Assembly (NCBI GenBank): GCA_025457915.1
Contig: JALOTL010000001.1
Location: forward strand, 1 to 64,000
Reading direction: 5' to 3'
Length of the DNA: 64,000 bases
From: Spirochaetota bacterium
GTDB taxonomy: Bacteria > Spirochaetota > UBA4802 > UBA5550
In this document: positions 61,827-64,000 of the stretch, in pieces
Position numbering within the stretch: the first letter of the stretch is position 1
How the letters are laid out: every line of letters begins with the position of its first letter
Notes under the pieces: generated by a model
The model's input: the letters and a program-made list of their open reading frames with translations, nothing else
Databases searched by the model: none
Told to the model about the DNA's origin: nothing
Program-made: the position numbers and the translations under genes

Positions 61827-61969
61827 TTCATTTCCCGGAAAACCCTGCTTAGAATAAAAATACATGCATAGCATTTCCATGTTCTTGCCGCACCTGCAGG
61901 GTATTTTTGTTCTTCATGAATAATCTCATCCACAGCAAAGATGTATATTACCCGATCCTGCTCAGAATA

Positions 61970-61997
61970 AAAAAGGATGCCTGCCGGCATCCTTTTT
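61970..61997 (-). terminator. rho-independent terminator of the rplM-rpsI operon
   Basis: AAAAAGGATGCC (61970-61981) pairs perfectly with GGCATCCTTTTT (61986-61997) around a 4-base loop, with T-runs on both sides. It lies 22 bp after the rpsI stop on the minus strand and could work in either direction. Confidence 0.9.
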
Positions 61998-62019
61998 ATC
62001 AGACAAAATAGTCCGTTTT

Positions 62020-62409
62020 TTATCGTTTTGAGAACTGGAATCTCTTCCTTGCTTTTTTCTGTCCGTATTTCTTTCTCTCGACCTGTCTTGAATCCCTGGT
62101 AAGGAATCCCCCCTCTCTCAGCTTCTTCTTGTTCCTCTCGTCCGCGGAAACGAGGCACCTGGCGATCCCCATCTTGACCGCGCCGGCCTGTCCGGACCAT
62201 CCCCCGCCGCAGACGGTCGCCATCACGTCAAAATTTTCCAGCTGCCCGATATGCTCGAGAGGCTGTCTCACTATCAGTTCGAGAGTCTGCCTTCTGAAAT
62301 AATCATTGATCGGCTGCTTGTTGATCACTATTTTCCCGGAGCCCGGCTTTATCCACACCCTGGCTACCGATGTCTTCCTTCTGCCTGTTGCGTAATAGCT
62401 GTCAGCCAT
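62020..62409 (-). CDS. rpsI: 30S ribosomal protein S9
   Basis: A 129-residue ribosomal protein. YYATGRRKTSVARVWIKPGSG at the N terminus, the GGGWSGQAGAVKMGIAR core and the basic C-terminal tail GQKKARKRFQFSKR, which reaches the P-site tRNA, are typical. It lies 12 bp after rplM, the universal order for this operon, and is followed by a strong terminator. Confidence 0.98.
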   Translation of the reverse strand: MADSYYATGRRKTSVARVWIKPGSGKIVINKQPINDYFRRQTLELIVRQPLEHIGQLENFDVMATVCGGGWSGQAGAVKMGIARCLVSADERNKKKLREGGFLTRDSRQVERKKYGQKKARKRFQFSKR

Positions 62410-62421
62410 ATATATCTCCTG

Positions 62422-62871
62422 TTATTTTTGTCCCAGTTTGATCACTTCCGGCATCTGCGCCTTGTGGGGATGTTCGCTGCCGGCGTATATTTTCAGGTTA
62501 TTGAACTGCTGCCTTCCGAGCTTGGTCTTGGGAAGCATTCCCTTTACCGCGTGGGAAATTACGAATTCCGGCTTTTCTTTCATTATTTTCTTGATGTTCG
62601 TGAATTTAATTCCGCCGGGATAATGTGAATGGGAAAAATAGTCTTTGTCTTCGGATTTATTGCCCGTAAGCATGACCTTCTCGGCATTGATCACTATTAC
62701 ATGGTCGCCCATGTCGAGATGAGGGGTGAATCCTGGTTTGTTCTTTCCCCTGAGTATGACCGCGATTTCCGACGCCAGCCTTCCCAGCACCGCGTCCTGG
62801 GCATCGACGAGAAACCACTTTTTATCGATTTCTCCCGCCTTCATCGAATATGTCTTCTGAACATCGCTCAT
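62422..62871 (-). CDS. rplM: 50S ribosomal protein L13
   Basis: A 149-residue ribosomal protein. Typical are KKWFLVDAQDAVLGRLASEI, NKPGFTPHLDMGDHVIVINA and KGMLPKTKLGRQQFNNLKIY. GAGGA precedes the ATG. In many bacteria L13 binds its own leader RNA to repress the operon; the leader here is short, about 20 nt, so any such control would need to use the start region. It heads the two-gene rplM-rpsI operon. Confidence 0.98.
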   Translation of the reverse strand: MSDVQKTYSMKAGEIDKKWFLVDAQDAVLGRLASEIAVILRGKNKPGFTPHLDMGDHVIVINAEKVMLTGNKSEDKDYFSHSHYPGGIKFTNIKKIMKEKPEFVISHAVKGMLPKTKLGRQQFNNLKIYAGSEHPHKAQMPEVIKLGQK

Positions 62872-62896
62872 TTAACTATCCTCGTAAAAATAATAC

Positions 62897-62926
62897 TGTA
62901 TAATAACATAAATCACCGATTGACAA
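62897..62926 (-). promoter_or_regulatory. candidate promoter of the rplM-rpsI operon
   Basis: On the minus strand TTGTCA (62926-62921) and TATACA (62902-62897) are separated by 18 bp. The start would be about 20 nt upstream of the rplM ATG. Confidence 0.5.
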
Positions 62927-63015
62927 CGTAAAAGCAGAGGTTTAAATTATATAGACCCATTTTTCTGTCAATAAAAAATATTTATTTTTTGCTATTAAAG
63001 AAAAAACTGTTTTAT

Positions 63016-63108
63016 GAGCACATTTATAAATTGGATTTTTCATTATAATAAAACCAATGAAAGTGCCCGCAAGGGAATATCCTGATTCGATCATTAGAGG
63101 TCCACTTA
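63016..63108 (+). repeat. dispersed intergenic repeat, copy D (partly deleted)
   Basis: Shares the left block (TATAAATTGG, then TTTTTCATTATAA) and the right block (GAAAGTGCCCGCAAGGGAA, then GATCATTAGAGGT) with copies A-C, but the middle with the right arm of hairpin 1 is missing. One arm of hairpin 2 (AAGGGAA, 63071-63077) is kept while the other (TCCACTT) is mismatched. It is thus a decayed copy. It sits in the gap between rplM and the LPP20-like gene. Confidence 0.8.
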
Positions 63109-63160
63109 ACAGGGAAATATAAAAAACATGGGACATAATAATGGTTATTTATTGATATTT

Positions 63161-63185
63161 TCGTGACGGCCCGTCACGATTTTTT
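63161..63185 (+). terminator. rho-independent terminator on the plus strand without an annotated upstream gene
   Basis: TCGTGAC (63161-63167) pairs with GTCACGA (63173-63179) around a GGCCC loop and is followed by six T residues (63180-63185). No plus-strand gene lies upstream in this gap; only repeat copy D does. Confidence 0.7.
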
Positions 63186-63240
63186 CATCGTATGATGTTA
63201 TATTTTACAGGGAAATTGTTTTAAATATTATTAAAACAAT

Positions 63241-63270
63241 TTGACTTAATTTGGATCAAAATGATATAAT
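63241..63270 (+). promoter_or_regulatory. sigma-70-type promoter for the LPP20-like lipoprotein gene
   Basis: TTGACT (63241-63246) and a consensus TATAAT (63265-63270) are 18 bp apart. Transcription would begin near 63277, about 30 nt upstream of the ATG at 63306. Confidence 0.75.
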
Positions 63271-63305
63271 TGTTCATGAAAATAAAAAATATAAAGGAGC
63301 TCATC

Positions 63306-64000
63306 ATGATAAAAAAAGGCCTGGTTCTTGCTTTCACCCTTATCATAGCTGGCGGCCTTTTTTCCTGCAGCAGCCAGAAGGGTGCGGATAAATCCGGCGA
63401 CGGAAAAAAAACGATAGGAGAAGCTCCGAAGAAGGGCAGGGCAATAGGCAAGGCGACCATATTCGACGATGACCTGGCCCTCGCGAGGGACAGGGCCCTG
63501 GATGACGCGAGAAACAAACTCGTGGAAAAGGTCCTGGGCTCAACGGTTTCCGGAAACAGCATAGTTGAAAATTTCAGGCTCGTGTCGAACGTGATAGAGT
63601 CTAAATCATACGGCCTTGTTAAGAACGAGGAGGTAATCGAAGAAGGCTCTACCGGCAACCTGTACTCGATAACGATCGAGGGCACGGTGGACCCGGCCGT
63701 CGTATCGGACGCCATCAAGGACGCCCTTGAAAGATACGGCAAGCCGAGATTCATGGTACTCATAGATGAAACGATAGCCGGCAAAAAAAACGAGCCCGGC
63801 TTCACTATTACCGAGGTGAACATACAGAAGATAATGGGTCAGGCGGGATTCAAGTTCGTCGATGCCGAAAGGACCCAGCAGCTCATGCAGACCGAGAGAA
63901 GGAACATGACCAACGCCATGTACGGCAACATCAGCAACGACATGCTCCAGCTCCTCCTCAACGACGTCGGAGCCGACATACTCATCGTGGGAAAGGCAAA
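63306..64000 (+). CDS. LPP20/FlgT-like lipoprotein, N-terminal part
   Basis: The gene starts at 63306 (GGAG nine bases upstream) and runs off the right edge; 231 residues are visible. The signal peptide ends in a lipobox, GGLFSC, with lipidated Cys21. A linker follows, then an LPP20/FlgT N-terminal-type domain: LALARDRALDDARNKLVEKV, SNVIESKSYGLVKNEEVIEE and a GNLYSITIEGTVDP strand. The next part, with FMVLIDETIAG and IQKIMGQAGFKFVDAERTQQ, resembles the second domain of FlgT-like or CsgG-like surface lipoproteins. The true role (flagellar or general outer-membrane lipoprotein) cannot be settled on this fragment. Confidence 0.75.
   Translation, partial: MIKKGLVLAFTLIIAGGLFSCSSQKGADKSGDGKKTIGEAPKKGRAIGKATIFDDDLALARDRALDDARNKLVEKVLGSTVSGNSIVENFRLVSNVIESKSYGLVKNEEVIEEGSTGNLYSITIEGTVDPAVVSDAIKDALERYGKPRFMVLIDETIAGKKNEPGFTITEVNIQKIMGQAGFKFVDAERTQQLMQTERRNMTNAMYGNISNDMLQLLLNDVGADILIVGKA

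Noticed and set aside
1-64000. CRISPR arrays, phage genes, rRNA and tRNA genes
   Set aside because: No regularly spaced repeats with unique spacers, no phage structural or integrase genes and no tRNA-like cloverleaf or rRNA sequence were recognised by reading.

Overview
The window reads as a bacterial chromosome segment of mid GC content, dense in coding sequence, with many head-to-tail overlapping genes. Several proteins point to a spirochaete, probably on the Leptospirae side: an OmpA-domain lipoprotein at 4124-4627 that resembles Leptospira Loa22 from the lipobox to the C terminus, MBOAT plus SGNH-like membrane protein pairs of the kind common in Leptospira, stand-alone HATPase/STAS regulator pairs, and SpoIIE-type phosphatases with multi-spanning sensors. 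This placement rests on recalled family resemblance, not on a search. No rRNA, tRNA, CRISPR array, phage or full transposon was seen.

Layout. 1-3730 (minus): the start of an acyl-CoA synthetase, then a metabolic operon of two-subunit class I fumarase, a CoA-type Nudix hydrolase and a PLP aminotransferase. 4.0-7.0 kb (plus): Loa22-like lipoprotein with its own promoter, leader hairpin and terminator, then a discoidin-M23 peptidase and a CapA-like protein. 7.0-14.8 kb (minus): an envelope operon (amidase, HtrA-like protease, small exported protein, very large DUF3857/transglutaminase-like protein) and an exported protein of unknown role. 15.0-18.6 kb (minus): glycerate 2-kinase, SSS symporter, CheX-like protein. 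19.1-23.7 kb: HATPase, STAS and HD-GYP genes facing a membrane SpoIIE phosphatase. 23.8-33.6 kb: acylphosphatase, SGNH hydrolase, membrane protein, a trpR-trpB2 operon, metallopeptidase-recN-nadK, a methyltransferase and an HPt protein.

33.6-40.2 kb (minus) is one tightly overlapped run, gmd-rmd-ccmA-B-C-D-E-F, which joins GDP-D-rhamnose synthesis to cytochrome c maturation. Its CcmE carries CxxxY in place of the heme-binding histidine motif. 40.6-54.6 kb is a surface polysaccharide region: four glycosyltransferases, the dTDP-L-rhamnose genes rfbA-C-D-B, a methyltransferase and a mirror-image pair of MBOAT/SGNH modules. 54.9-63 kb holds housekeeping genes (ispD, a strongly divergent chorismate synthase, a cytosolic SpoIIE phosphatase, alaS, recX, rpsI, rplM). 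The window ends in a truncated LPP20/FlgT-like lipoprotein gene.

The least expected structure is non-coding. A roughly 110-bp repeat occurs four times in intergenic DNA (18.8, 47.3, 49.3 and 63.0 kb), with two hairpins, one of which shows a compensatory base change. One copy is split by a 107-bp hairpin-rich insertion flanked by a 5-bp direct duplication, and two inverted copies bracket a glycosyltransferase-methyltransferase pair.
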